Source of the DNA: Haloplanus salinarum
Lineage (GTDB): Archaea > Halobacteriota > Halobacteria > Halobacteriales > Haloferacaceae
NCBI RefSeq assembly: GCF_024498175.1
Contig: NZ_CP101823.1
Coordinates: 248,001 to 312,000 of the forward strand
Direction: 5' to 3'
DNA length: 64,000 nucleotides
Below, one piece after another: positions 34,829 to 48,179 of the stretch. Each line of letters opens with the position of its first letter. The stretch's first letter is position 1. The position numbers were made by a program, and so were the translations under genes. Under the pieces are notes generated by a model that saw nothing but the letters and a program-made list of their open reading frames with translations, did no database searches and was not told the DNA's origin.

Positions 34829-34852
34829 GGCGGTTCGACTCCGCCGGCGGGC
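34829..34852 (+). promoter_or_regulatory. T-arm-like hairpin element, copy 3
   Basis: GGCGG-TTCGACT-CCGCC then GGCGGGC. GCCCGCT at 34775-34781 can pair with all seven bases of GGCGGGC (last pair G-U), giving a 78-base closed structure. Inside it are the hairpins CCCGCG/CGCGGG (34793-34809) and a nine-pair stem GGGAGTCAC-GCG-GTGACTCCC (34807-34827). The ATG of the next gene is four bases after the element. Confidence 0.75.
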
Positions 34853-34856
34853 CTCG

Positions 34857-35633
34857 ATGCCACTCGATTCAGTCAGTCGGCGGCGACTCCTCGCCGCGGT
34901 CGGGGGCGTTGGCGCCCTCTATCTCGGCGCCGACAGAGCCGGTGCTATCCTCGGCGACCCGGTGGAGCTGAATCAGCGGACGGTCAACGGAACGTACGCC
35001 CGGGAACACGAGTTCACGGACGCGCCGCCGCGGATCGCGCTCTCGTGGCGCGAGGTGGTGAACGGCCAGGTCCGGGAGGACACCACGGACGACGTGGCCG
35101 AGACGGGTGGCGTGGGGTTGATCGTCGACGAGGCGGTGATGCCGGGCGACAGCGGGGCGGTGACGATGCGGGCGGAGCTACTCGAACGGGACACGGAGAC
35201 CCAGGACGCGGAGCTGTACCTGGTCTACCGACTCACCGAGACGGCGGAGAACGGCATCAACGACCCCGAGCGTGAGGCCGGGGACACCTCGCCGAACGAC
35301 GGCGAACTCGATGACTACACCGAGATCAGCGTCTGGATCGACGACGGCCTTCTCGGAGGAGACGGTGAGTTGAGTACGCTGCCGGTCATCGGGGACGACC
35401 CCGTCGCTTCGGGGACGCTCGCGGAAGTCGACACCTCGCAACTGGACGGCGACCCGCAGGCGAACACGGGGGGATACCAGCTCTCCGTCGACGGCGAGAC
35501 GTGTCTCTCGCCAGGCGCCACGGTGTACGTCTCCTTCGAGTGGCACATTCCCGAGACCGTCGGCAACATCATCCAGGGGGATTCGGCGGTCTTCCAACTC
35601 GGCTTCGATCCGAGGCCGTGCCCGGGGGGCTAA
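34857..35633 (+). CDS. Third secreted subunit-like protein of the cluster
   Basis: 258 residues. The signal VSRRRLLAAVGGVGALYLGA has paired arginines. The mature N-terminus ILGDPVELNQRTVNGTY keeps only traces of the FSDxE pattern. A beta-rich acidic domain follows, with VMPGDSGAVTM, EISVWIDDG and FEWHIPETVGN, matching positions of KPGDFGEV, VQTAVWVDD and WWVPIDHGN in the two upstream proteins. It is therefore a diverged member of the same fold, perhaps a cap or anchor. It is preceded by the third T-arm-like hairpin. Confidence 0.78.
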   Translation: MPLDSVSRRRLLAAVGGVGALYLGADRAGAILGDPVELNQRTVNGTYAREHEFTDAPPRIALSWREVVNGQVREDTTDDVAETGGVGLIVDEAVMPGDSGAVTMRAELLERDTETQDAELYLVYRLTETAENGINDPEREAGDTSPNDGELDDYTEISVWIDDGLLGGDGELSTLPVIGDDPVASGTLAEVDTSQLDGDPQANTGGYQLSVDGETCLSPGATVYVSFEWHIPETVGNIIQGDSAVFQLGFDPRPCPGG

Positions 35634-35949
35634 CCATGCTGATCCGTGGAGTTAATGACCAATTAGCGGGGTCCGTGCGGGTGAACGAAACCGGCTGTGC
35701 CGGTCGATTCGGTGCCTCTGACTCCGGAACGAGCCATCGCTGGGTCACTCCTTCGTTACGTTCCGTTCAGGGACGGCTTACCCGCGCCCGTGTCGTGTCA
35801 AACGAGCGGATAACTAAGACCGTTACAGGGGAGGATAGTAGTGATGGACACGACGGGGGAGACCGACGGGGGATCGAGTCACTTCGGGAGGTGCCTTCGA
35901 TGATCGCCACGCATCGACACACTCCGGTTCCGAGCGCGAGGTGGCGGCG
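35634..35949. other. 316-base gap with a promoter-like box and two tiny overlapping ORFs
   Basis: No standard gene. GATAACTA (35809-35816) lies about 30 bases before GTG 35841/ATG 35844, which opens a 19-codon frame ending at 35903. Its stop overlaps (ATGA) an ATG at 35900 of a 17-codon frame ending at 35953, whose stop overlaps (ATGA) the signal-peptidase ATG at 35950. This may be a translated leader or coincidence. Confidence 0.5.
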
Positions 35950-37086
35950 ATGAACGTGCGTTCGCTGAGCGATCGGAACACGCTCCGGCTGGCGATGAAC
36001 GTCCTCGGCGTGCTGATCATCGTCGCCATCGTGGTGCCCTTTATCGTGTACGCGGTGCCGGGCGTGGTCGGCGCCGACCACGGGCTGGTCGTCCTGTCCG
36101 GCAGCATGGAGCCGAAGATGAGTCCCGGTGACGCGGTCATCGTCCGCGAAGTTCCGCCGTCGGAGATCGAAACGGGGGACGTCATCACCTTCCAGCGGGA
36201 GGGCTCCGACACGCCGACGACCCACCGCGTGATCGAGATCCAGCAGACGGAGGAGGGCACCGCCTACGTTACCAAGGGTGACGCCAACGAGGACCCCGAT
36301 AGGGGGACCGTTGCACACAGCCGCGTGGTCGGCGAGGTGATCTTCGTGATCCCGCTTCTCGGTCACGTGGTCCAGTTCGCGAACACCCAGGTCGGGTTCC
36401 TCGCGCTCGTGCTCACCCCGATGGTGTTGTTCGTCCTCTCGGAACTCTGGGAGCTGGCGAAGTCGGTCCGTGAGCCGGACACGCCGGCCGCGACGACGGC
36501 GACCGACGAGCCGTCGGTCACGTCGGCGTCCTCGACGGCCGCTGGCGCCGACGTCGGAACGGGCGCGACCGGTGACACCGACGAGGAGAGCGGCGGGTTC
36601 ACACTCACCCGTTCGAGCCTCCAACTGATCTTGCTCCTGTTGGTGCTGTACGCCCCGTACAGCGCCTACGTTGCGTACACGATCCGGGAGGCGTGGGCGA
36701 TCACCGCTGCGACCGGAACCGTGATCGCGCTCCTGTTCTGTCTGGTGATCTATCTGGCTAGTCGCGGCGCGGGAAGTGACTCGAAGCCGACGGTGGCCCG
36801 ATCGACCGACGGCATCGTCCGCCACGGAGAACTCCCGGCACGGATCGGCGAACGGACGACGGTTCCGCTGGATTCGATCGAGTCGCTTGTCCAGATGGCG
36901 CTCGACCGCGACAACTGGGTCATCTACGACGAGGACGAGGACACGTACTACGTGGCTCGGGACGACGCGCTGTACCTGCACCGCACCTCCCCCGAGACGG
37001 ACGGCGGGGTGACGGTGGAGGCGGCCGGTACCGAGGACGACCGGGTGTCGACCGACGAGTCGACGACTGGAGGTGGCGGTTCGTGA
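35950..37086 (+). CDS. SipW-type (ER/archaeal) signal peptidase I
   Basis: 378 residues. A membrane helix at about 12-37 is followed by the catalytic Ser52 in LSGSMEPKM, His92 in TTHRVIEI in place of the bacterial Lys, and Asp111 in TKGDANEDPD. Three or more additional helices follow (about 128-165 and 210-265), then a long acidic C-terminal domain. Such peptidases process SipW-dependent precursors, here most likely the TasA-like proteins encoded on either side. Its TGA overlaps the GTG of the next gene. Confidence 0.88.
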   Translation: MNVRSLSDRNTLRLAMNVLGVLIIVAIVVPFIVYAVPGVVGADHGLVVLSGSMEPKMSPGDAVIVREVPPSEIETGDVITFQREGSDTPTTHRVIEIQQTEEGTAYVTKGDANEDPDRGTVAHSRVVGEVIFVIPLLGHVVQFANTQVGFLALVLTPMVLFVLSELWELAKSVREPDTPAATTATDEPSVTSASSTAAGADVGTGATGDTDEESGGFTLTRSSLQLILLLLVLYAPYSAYVAYTIREAWAITAATGTVIALLFCLVIYLASRGAGSDSKPTVARSTDGIVRHGELPARIGERTTVPLDSIESLVQMALDRDNWVIYDEDEDTYYVARDDALYLHRTSPETDGGVTVEAAGTEDDRVSTDESTTGGGGS

Positions 37087-38132
37087 CCGACGATCGCTTC
37101 CTCTCGCGCCGGCAACTCCTCTGGGCGGCAGCGACCGTCGGAGCTGCGGCGTCGACTGGGGGTGGCACGGCCGCGGTGTTCAAGGACTCCAACCGCTTCG
37201 AAGCGACGTTAACCGCGGGCACGCTCGATCTGACGACGTCCTGGTCCAGCGGTGATGGGAGCGACTCCTCGTTCGAGGTGTCGAGCAACGAAGGCTCGCA
37301 ACGGATCGATATCGCCCTCTCCGGCAACCCCTCGTACGTCTGGTTCGGGACGAAATGCAAGGAGTGTACCGCGGTCGAGGAGGAACTGTCCGTCCGCTTC
37401 GGGGTCGACCGCGACGGCTCCATCGAGTGGCTCGACGGGTTCGACGGAACCGCGGACGGCTACCTGTCGCTCCGCGAGGCGCGGGATCGATTCGTCGACG
37501 GCGTCCTTCTCGGCGAGTTCGATCCGAGTAGCGACGCCGCGCTCCTCGTGGAGTGGACGACCGAGGAGGGGGTCACCGACGAGTACTCCGCCACGTTCGG
37601 GTTCGACTTCTACGCTACCCAGCGACGTCACGTGATGGATCCGTCGACGGTCGAACCGCCGTGGGGCTGCGATCGGACCTGCGGCGCGGAGACCGCCGGG
37701 CTGCCGGCGATCAGTTGGGTGTCGTTCTGTGGCGATCCGGACTTCGACCGCGAGTTCACCCCCGAGCGGAGCGACGACGAACGGACCCTGTTGCTCGAGA
37801 CGGACGACTACACCGTCCCCGACGACGTCGAGCGGATCGGTGTCAAGTACGGGACGTACATCGACGTCTTCGAACACACGGGACAGGAGGCGGTTGAGGT
37901 CGGGACCGACGACGCCGTGGCGACCTTCGAACAGACCGGCGGCAACGAATACACGAACGTCGACACCGGCGAGGACGGCGACTGGGACAGCAGTAGCTTC
38001 TGCAACGGGCTGGGCGGCTGCAAGTACGAGTTCCCGGACCGCACGCCGGGCGGGTGGGAGGACTGCCGGGAGGCGTCGTCCGACGCCTCCCGACAGTCGT
38101 TGCTGCCCGGTCCGTTCGGAGGTGATCGTTGA
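37083..38132 (+). CDS. Secreted SipW-type protein with a cysteine-containing C-terminal half
   Basis: 349 residues. A GTG start overlaps the peptidase stop (GTGA). [20 protein letters not shown] is the signal, then [20 protein letters not shown], the TasA-like mature start. A beta domain follows ([18 protein letters not shown]), then a region with KCKEC, CDRTC, SFCGD and [11 protein letters not shown] that could form disulfides or bind metal. Tight coupling to the peptidase suggests it is its direct substrate, perhaps a minor or anchoring subunit. Confidence 0.82.
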   Translation: MTDDRFLSRRQLLWAAATVGAAASTGGGTAAVFKDSNRFEATLTAGTLDLTTSWSSGDGSDSSFEVSSNEGSQRIDIALSGNPSYVWFGTKCKECTAVEEELSVRFGVDRDGSIEWLDGFDGTADGYLSLREARDRFVDGVLLGEFDPSSDAALLVEWTTEEGVTDEYSATFGFDFYATQRRHVMDPSTVEPPWGCDRTCGAETAGLPAISWVSFCGDPDFDREFTPERSDDERTLLLETDDYTVPDDVERIGVKYGTYIDVFEHTGQEAVEVGTDDAVATFEQTGGNEYTNVDTGEDGDWDSSSFCNGLGGCKYEFPDRTPGGWEDCREASSDASRQSLLPGPFGGDR

Positions 38133-38134
38133 CC

Positions 38135-40114
38135 ATGTCATCGCTCGACCAACCCGGATTCGACTGGACAGCCGTGGTCGCACTCGTCGCCATGTTCGTG
38201 GTCGTCGCCTCCGCGACCGGCGCGGGGACGTACACGGTGTTGTCCGACGACGAGAACGTCTCGGCGAACGTGACGATCCAACCCAACGTCCAACACGGGA
38301 TGGTCGAGGTCACCCCCGTCCAGTGTTCACCGACTATCAGATCCGACGATCCCTCGAAAGTGGACATAACGAACGTCGAGGTCCTCGGCTCCGAGGAGGT
38401 GGCCGAGCGGGAGACCTGTGCGCGCATCACGTTCTGGCTCAGCCCGTCGCTGTTCGAGGGAACGAACCAATCGCCCGACGACGCCGCCCTGATGCACAAA
38501 CACGACGGCGGTTGGTGGAAACTCAACACGACGGTCTCGTCGACCGATCTCGGACTCCTGTCCTTCTCGGCGTTGACCGACAAGTTCAGTCCGTTCGCGG
38601 TGGCCGTCCCGACCGGACCGGCCACCACCGTCCAGAACGGGACGACGATCAACGAGACGACGATCAACGGGACGACGAACACCACGGTCAACTCCACGAC
38701 GGCCGACGAGCCGGTCAACGGGACGACGGCGAACGCGACGCCGACCGACGGGACGGCGAACGAAACGGGATCGAACGACCCCGTGCAGAACTCGTCAACG
38801 ACGGGCTCCGAGAACGGGTCCGCACCGACGGACAACACGTCCGAAACCGGGGCAGCTGGCAGCTCCGGTGCCCCGAGTGGTTCCGACGACAGCGACACCG
38901 ACGCCGGTACGCCGAGCGACGATGGCTCGGCGGACGACAACGACGAGTCGGCGAGTGATGAGTCGGAGACCGACGACGGTGATTCGACGGACGAGGACTC
39001 CGACAGCGAGGACTCCGACAGCGAGGACTCCGAGAGTGAGGACTCAGACAGCGAGGACTCCGACAGCGAGGACGAGTCCGACAGCGACGACGACTCCGAC
39101 AGCGACGACGACTCCGACAGCGACGACGACTCCGATAGTGAGGACGGCTCCGACAGCGAGGACTCCGAGAGTGAAGACGATGACTCGACGGACGAGTCCG
39201 ACAGCGAGGACTCCGACAGCGAGGACTCCGACAGCGAGGACTCCGACAGCGAGGACTCCGACAGCGAGGACGAGTCCGACAGCGAGGACCCCGACAGCGA
39301 GGACTCCGACAGCGACGACGACTCCGACAGCGAGGATTCCGACAGCGAGGACTCCGACAGCGACGACGACTCCGACAGCGAGGATTCCGACAGCGAGGAC
39401 TCCGACAGCGACGACGACTCCGATAGTGAGGACGGTGACTCGACGGACGACTCCGACAGCGAGGACTCCGACAGCGAGGACTCCGAGAGTGAAGACGATG
39501 ACTCGACGGACGAGTCCGACAGCGACGACGACTCCGACAGCGACGACGACTCCGATAGCGAGGACGGTGACTCGACGGACGACTCCGACAGCGACGACGA
39601 GTCCGACAGCAAGGACGGTGACTCGACGGACGACTCCGACAGTGACGACGGATCGTCGAGCGACGAGTCCGACACCGGTGGCGACGGGTCGTCGAGTGAC
39701 GATTCGAGTTCGGATACCGACGACGGCGGCGACTCCAGCGGTGACACTTCCGGCGACTCGACGAGCGGGGATTCGTCCAGCGACGGCGGTGACTCGACGA
39801 GCGGTGGAGACGACACCTCGAGCGGTGATTCGTCGGACGGCGACTCGAGCGGCGATTCGTCGAGCGGTGGCTCGTCCAGTGACGGCGGCGATTCGTCCGG
39901 CGGCAGTGACTCGTCGTCCGGCGGCAGTGACTCGTCGTCCGGCGGCTCGGATGGTGGCTCGTCCAGTGACGGCGGCGATTCGTCCGGCGGCAGTGACTCG
40001 TCGTCCGGCGGCTCGGATGGTGGCTCGTCAAGTGGCGGCGGCGATTCGTCCGGCGGCTCGGATGGTGGCTCGTCCGGATCGGACGGTAGTTCCTCGGAGG
40101 ATGGATCCGGATAA
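38135..40114 (+). CDS. Asp/Ser-repeat cell-surface protein with PGF-pre-PGF-like domain
   Basis: 659 residues from the ATG at 38135. A TTG at 38129 overlapping the previous stop is possible. A membrane helix or signal at about 13-37 leads to a short folded domain ending [11 protein letters not shown]...FSPFAVAV, resembling the PGF-pre-PGF domain of archaeal surface proteins. A Thr/Asn-rich region with NGTT and NETT glycosylation sequons comes next, then about 240 residues of DSDSED repeats and a Ser/Gly/Asp-rich end. It is like Sdr-type stalk proteins and probably binds Ca2+ or spans the surface layer. Confidence 0.82.
   Translation: MSSLDQPGFDWTAVVALVAMFVVVASATGAGTYTVLSDDENVSANVTIQPNVQHGMVEVTPVQCSPTIRSDDPSKVDITNVEVLGSEEVAERETCARITFWLSPSLFEGTNQSPDDAALMHKHDGGWWKLNTTVSSTDLGLLSFSALTDKFSPFAVAVPTGPATTVQNGTTINETTINGTTNTTVNSTTADEPVNGTTANATPTDGTANETGSNDPVQNSSTTGSENGSAPTDNTSETGAAGSSGAPSGSDDSDTDAGTPSDDGSADDNDESASDESETDDGDSTDEDSDSEDSDSEDSESEDSDSEDSDSEDESDSDDDSDSDDDSDSDDDSDSEDGSDSEDSESEDDDSTDESDSEDSDSEDSDSEDSDSEDSDSEDESDSEDPDSEDSDSDDDSDSEDSDSEDSDSDDDSDSEDSDSEDSDSDDDSDSEDGDSTDDSDSEDSDSEDSESEDDDSTDESDSDDDSDSDDDSDSEDGDSTDDSDSDDESDSKDGDSTDDSDSDDGSSSDESDTGGDGSSSDDSSSDTDDGGDSSGDTSGDSTSGDSSSDGGDSTSGGDDTSSGDSSDGDSSGDSSSGGSSSDGGDSSGGSDSSSGGSDSSSGGSDGGSSSDGGDSSGGSDSSSGGSDGGSSSGGGDSSGGSDGGSSGSDGSSSEDGSG
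38980..39670. repeat. Asp/Ser/Glu coding microsatellite
   Basis: Head-to-tail units such as GACTCCGACAGCGAG, interleaved with GACGACTCCGACAGC versions, encode DSDSED/DSDSDD repeats. Near-identical blocks recur (for example 39310-39360 and 39360-39410). Length variation by slippage or recombination is expected. Confidence 0.9.
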
Positions 40115-40116
40115 CG

Positions 40117-40335
40117 ATGGCGTCCGGTGGTCGCGAACTGTCTCGGGTCGTCAATCGGTTCGTCGGCGCCCTCCGTGGCTCTTCCCGACCGCTGTGGACG
40201 ATGCCCGCCGCCGCGCTCGGGTTCTGGATCGTCAGGGTCCCCGGGATGCGGCCGCGGGCGCCGAAGCGAAACGTGCTCGTCTCGCTCGTCTATCTCTACG
40301 CGCTCGTCGTCCTGGTTTCGATCGGAGTGATCTGA
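40117..40335 (+). CDS. Small membrane protein ending the surface cluster
   Basis: 72 residues, ATG two bases after the TAA of the repeat protein. An N-terminal basic part ([16 protein letters not shown]) precedes one or two helices ([13 protein letters not shown] and [19 protein letters not shown]). No family recognised. Coupling to the surface protein suggests an anchor or export partner. A T-rich terminator follows within 40 bases. Confidence 0.65.
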   Translation: MASGGRELSRVVNRFVGALRGSSRPLWTMPAAALGFWIVRVPGMRPRAPKRNVLVSLVYLYALVVLVSIGVI

Positions 40336-40353
40336 CTGTCGTAACGCCTAATA

Positions 40354-40375
40354 GTCGAACAGTCTTTTTTTCGAC
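40354..40375 (+). terminator. Hairpin with T-run closing the surface cluster
   Basis: GTCGAA (40354-40359) pairs with TTCGAC (40370-40375), with seven T at 40365-40371. It is the first strong T-run after the operon and lies between it and the HD-domain gene. Confidence 0.6.
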
Positions 40376-40410
40376 AATGAGATACACACGAACGCAACGG
40401 AGGTGGGACC

Positions 40411-41106
40411 GTGGGGGTTGAGATCAAGGAGTCGGCCGTCTCCGACGAGGAGTTCGCGGAGATGAAGCAGTTCGTCTCGGACTACCTCGTGGCGAGCGTC
40501 GAGAACGAGCGCGACGGCGGGCGGATGCGGTGGTATCCGTGGCACAGCGCCGAGTATCGCTTCAACCACACGCTGAACGTGGTGGACCTGGCGACGGAGA
40601 TCGCCGACCGCGAGGGTGCCGATATCGACGTCGTTCGCGTCGCCGCGCTCTTTCACGACATCGCGAAACTCGAAGCCGAACAGGAGCGCCACGCCGACGA
40701 GGGGGCTCGCGTCGCCCGCGAGTATCTCGCCACGCACGGCGACTACCCCCAGTCGTTCGTCGATCAGGTGACACAGTCGATCCGCGAACACTCCTATCAG
40801 GGCCCACTTTCGGACGTCTCCCTGGAGACGCGGTGTCTCATCGAGGGCGATATCCTCGACAAAGTCGGCGCCAACGGCACCGTATTGATGCTTCTCCGCA
40901 TGGGTTACGAGTCGCGCACGCATATGGACGCCGGCGAGATGATCGACCGCGTCCTCGAACGCGGCCGCGACGCCGCACGGCGCGTCGAGAGCGACGCCGC
41001 GGAGGGAATCGCCCACCAGCGGCTCAAGCGGGTGAAGTGGTTCCGCGAGTGGCTCAGCGAGGAGATTCCCGGACTCGAAGGGCGAAGCGACGACGACGAA
41101 TCGTAA
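40411..41106 (+). CDS. HD-domain phosphohydrolase
   Basis: 231 residues from GTG 40411. The HD metal site is HTLNVVDLA...ALFHDIAKLEAE (His, His-Asp), with a following His in IREHSYQGP and an Asp in EGDILDKVG. The family includes nucleotide and cyclic-nucleotide phosphohydrolases. The substrate is unknown. It converges on gltB with nine bases between ends. Confidence 0.85.
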   Translation: MGVEIKESAVSDEEFAEMKQFVSDYLVASVENERDGGRMRWYPWHSAEYRFNHTLNVVDLATEIADREGADIDVVRVAALFHDIAKLEAEQERHADEGARVAREYLATHGDYPQSFVDQVTQSIREHSYQGPLSDVSLETRCLIEGDILDKVGANGTVLMLLRMGYESRTHMDAGEMIDRVLERGRDAARRVESDAAEGIAHQRLKRVKWFREWLSEEIPGLEGRSDDDES

Positions 41107-41115
41107 CCGACCGGA

Positions 41116-45648
<4,533 letters not shown>

Positions 45649-45667
45649 ACGACACATACCACGTTCC

Positions 45668-45677
45668 AACTTATTAG
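45668..45677 (-). promoter_or_regulatory. TATA-like element of gltB
   Basis: CTAATAAGTT on the minus strand, centred about 25 bases before the ATG at 45648, favouring this start over the in-frame ATG at 45657. The upstream 45690-45770 is strongly AT-rich for this genome. Confidence 0.5.
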
Positions 45678-45882
45678 CCTGTTCCTGTTAGTGTAAGGCT
45701 TCATTAGTCACATACAAGGTAATATATACCATATTAATTCCACTGTATACCTAAGCGGATAAAAATAACGAACGATCGTGGTCGATACTCCCTGGCCGAA
45801 ACTCACCGCGGACGTCACACGCACGGGCGGACGTCGATCAGGATGGTCGCCGTCCCGGCCTCGAAACGGTTAGCCGGCGATA

Positions 45883-47358
45883 TCAGTACGAGCGGGCGAA
45901 GTAGGCGGTTTCGACGGCGTCGTCGTCACAGAGCGCGCAGGTCTCGCCGTCGTGGATCGGGTCGGTGTCGCTCTCGCTGCCCTCGAAGGGCACGAGGACG
46001 ATTTCGGCGGCCACCTGCTCTTTGATCTTCGCCTCGCAGTCCTCGTCGCCACACCACGGCGCCTTGACGTACCCGCCGTGCTGGCCGATCGTACCGAGGA
46101 TTTCGGCCCGGTCGGACGCTTCGCGGACGTTCTCGGTCAGGTTCTCCTCGGCGGCGGCGTAGAGCTTGGCGTGGACGGTGTCGAGGTGGTCCCGAACGGT
46201 ACCCACGATGCCCTCCCGGTCGGCCTCGGCGGACTCGCCGTCCGGTCGGTGGACGAGGGTCGTCGTCCCCTCCTCGACCTCGTTGGGACCGATTTCGATC
46301 CGTACCGGGACTCCCTTCAGCTCCCACTCGTTGAACTTGAAGCCGGGGTTGTGCTCGTCGCGGTCGTCGAGTTCGACGCGGACGCCCGCCGCTCGGAGGT
46401 CGTCGGCGATGCCCTCGGCGTACGCCAGCACGTCGTCTTTCGTCTCCTCCTGCCAGATGGGAACGATCACGACCTGTTCCGGCGCCATCGCGGGCGGCAG
46501 GACGAGCCCCTGGTCGTCGCTGTGGGTCATGACGAGCGCCCCGAGCGCCCGCCAGGACAGCCCCCACGAGGTAGTGTGGGCGACCCGCTCGTCCTCGTTC
46601 TCGTCGGTGAACGTGATGTCGAACGCCTCGGCGAAGCTCTGACCGAGGTAGTGGCTGGTCGCGCCCTGGACCGACTTGCCGTCCGGCATCAGCGCCTCGA
46701 CGGTCGTCGTGGTGTCCGCCCCGGGGAACTTGTCGTGTTCGGGCTTCTTCCCGCGGAGGACCGGCATCGCGAGGACGTCCTCGTACACCTCCTCGTACTG
46801 GTCGAGGCGGGTGATCGTCTCGGACCAGGCGCTCTCCTCGGTTGCGTGGGCGGTGTGGCCCTCCTGCCAGAGGAACTCTTTGGTGCGGAAGAACGGCTTC
46901 GTCTCGGTGGCCTCCCACCGGATCACGCTACACCACTGGTTGACGCGCATGGGGAGGTCCCGGTAGCTCCGGATCCACTGACTCAGATACGGCGCGATGA
47001 TGCTCTCGCTCGTCGGCCGGACGGCGAGCCGTTCCTCCAGTTCCTCGTAGCCGCCCTGTGTGACCCACGCCACCTCGGGGTCGAACCCCTCGACCACGTC
47101 CTTCTCGCGTTCGAGGTACGACTCGGGGATCAACATCGGGAAGTAGGCGTTCTGCACGCCGGTCGCCTTGAAGCGGGCGTCGAGTTCGTTCCGGATGGAC
47201 TCCCAGAGCGCGTACCCGCGCGGGCGCGTCACGATGAAGCCGCTCATGCCCTCGGGGCCGTAGTTCGCCAGGCCCGCCTTGCGCACCACCTCGGCGTACC
47301 ACTCGCCGGTGCTGTGTTCCTTCGACTCGGTGATCCCGAGTTCCTGATCGTCGCTCAT
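45883..47358 (-). CDS. proS: Prolyl-tRNA synthetase, archaeal/eukaryotic type
   Basis: 491 residues. Class II motif 2 is in RWEATETKPFFRTKEFLWQEGHTAH and motif 3 in GLSWRALGALVMTHSDDQG. An anticodon-binding domain and the extra C-terminal zinc domain follow (APWCGDEDCEAK, CALCDDD), ending in FARSY as in archaeal-type ProS. It charges tRNA-Pro. The ATG at 47358 opens on the conserved DQELGITESKEH. Confidence 0.96.
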   Translation of the reverse strand: MSDDQELGITESKEHSTGEWYAEVVRKAGLANYGPEGMSGFIVTRPRGYALWESIRNELDARFKATGVQNAYFPMLIPESYLEREKDVVEGFDPEVAWVTQGGYEELEERLAVRPTSESIIAPYLSQWIRSYRDLPMRVNQWCSVIRWEATETKPFFRTKEFLWQEGHTAHATEESAWSETITRLDQYEEVYEDVLAMPVLRGKKPEHDKFPGADTTTTVEALMPDGKSVQGATSHYLGQSFAEAFDITFTDENEDERVAHTTSWGLSWRALGALVMTHSDDQGLVLPPAMAPEQVVIVPIWQEETKDDVLAYAEGIADDLRAAGVRVELDDRDEHNPGFKFNEWELKGVPVRIEIGPNEVEEGTTTLVHRPDGESAEADREGIVGTVRDHLDTVHAKLYAAAEENLTENVREASDRAEILGTIGQHGGYVKAPWCGDEDCEAKIKEQVAAEIVLVPFEGSESDTDPIHDGETCALCDDDAVETAYFARSY

Positions 47359-47407
47359 TACCGGGAGGTGACGGAGATACGGCTTAAAACGTGCGGAGCG
47401 TCGGCGA

Positions 47408-48172
47408 CTACCCGTGTTCGGCCTTGCACTCCTCGGCGTACGCGTCGGCCAACCGCGTCGGCTCCGGGAGCTTGTAGCCGTCACAGAGCGCCGCGACGAG
47501 GTCGACGGCCGTCCCCGCGCTCACGCGGTGGCCCGGGCTCACGTACAGCGGGTTGATGACCGGGTTCGAGTCGTACTGCCGCGACTGGTAGGCGTAGCCG
47601 ACGACGGTCCCGTCCGGCGCGTCGAGGTCGGCGTCGGCGACGACCGGCGCCCGCCAGCCCGCCGGTCGCCCGTCCACGTCGGCCTCGATCCGGCCACAGA
47701 GCAGGTTCTTCGCGACGCCGACGCTCGGCACGTCGAGGACGACGCCGAGATGCGTCGCGAGGCCGGCCTGCCGGTAGTGGATGCGTCCGCTCCCGTCGAA
47801 AAGGACGACGTCGGGAGTCGCCTCCAGCCGCTCGAACGCCGCGAGTATCGGGCCGCCCTCGCGGAAGGAGAGCAGTCCCGGGACGTACGGCACCGACAGG
47901 TCGGTCACCGCGTGGACGCGTTCGACCACTGTCCCGCCCCGGAGACAGACGACGGCGCTGACCGCCCGGTCGTCGAGAAAGGCCTGATCCACCCCGGCGA
48001 CCACGGGCCGGTCGCCGGCGAGGGTCGCGTCGTCCGCGAGCGAGACGGCCGCCGGATCGGACTCCAGGTCGTCCGCGAACCGCGCCGCGTCCGCGACACG
48101 CCGCTGGAGCGCCTCCATCTCCGCACGGGACTGCGAGGGGTCGGGGACGAACTCGGGGCGGACGGGGGTCAC
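47408..48172 (-). CDS. nfi: Endonuclease V
   Basis: 254 residues from GTG 48172. VAGVDQAF carries the first catalytic Asp, PYVPGLLSFREGGP is the family's signature loop, and DGSGRIHYRQAGLATHLG supplies further metal ligands. The enzyme nicks DNA or RNA one base 3' of deoxyinosine or inosine. The start lies eight bases after the rhomboid gene stop on the same strand, so the two are probably cotranscribed. Confidence 0.9.
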   Translation of the reverse strand: MTPVRPEFVPDPSQSRAEMEALQRRVADAARFADDLESDPAAVSLADDATLAGDRPVVAGVDQAFLDDRAVSAVVCLRGGTVVERVHAVTDLSVPYVPGLLSFREGGPILAAFERLEATPDVVLFDGSGRIHYRQAGLATHLGVVLDVPSVGVAKNLLCGRIEADVDGRPAGWRAPVVADADLDAPDGTVVGYAYQSRQYDSNPVINPLYVSPGHRVSAGTAVDLVAALCDGYKLPEPTRLADAYAEECKAEHG

Positions 48173-48179
48173 GGCCGCG

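Noticed and set aside
34775-34852. A functional tRNA gene, given the 7-pair acceptor-like stem and T-arm.
   Set aside because: There is no D-arm, no seven-base anticodon loop and no TA/TG at positions 8-9. Internal hairpins have loops of 3 and 5 bases. The same T-arm recurs upstream of two other genes without the rest.
38980-39670. CRISPR-like or tandem-repeat array.
   Set aside because: The repeats are in frame, encode DSDSED within one long gene, and have no unique spacers.
40117-40421. Continuation of the repeat-protein reading into other frames up to 40421.
   Set aside because: The alternative frame is a Thr/Arg-rich shadow of the Asp/Ser repeats. The in-operon 72-residue membrane protein explains the region better.
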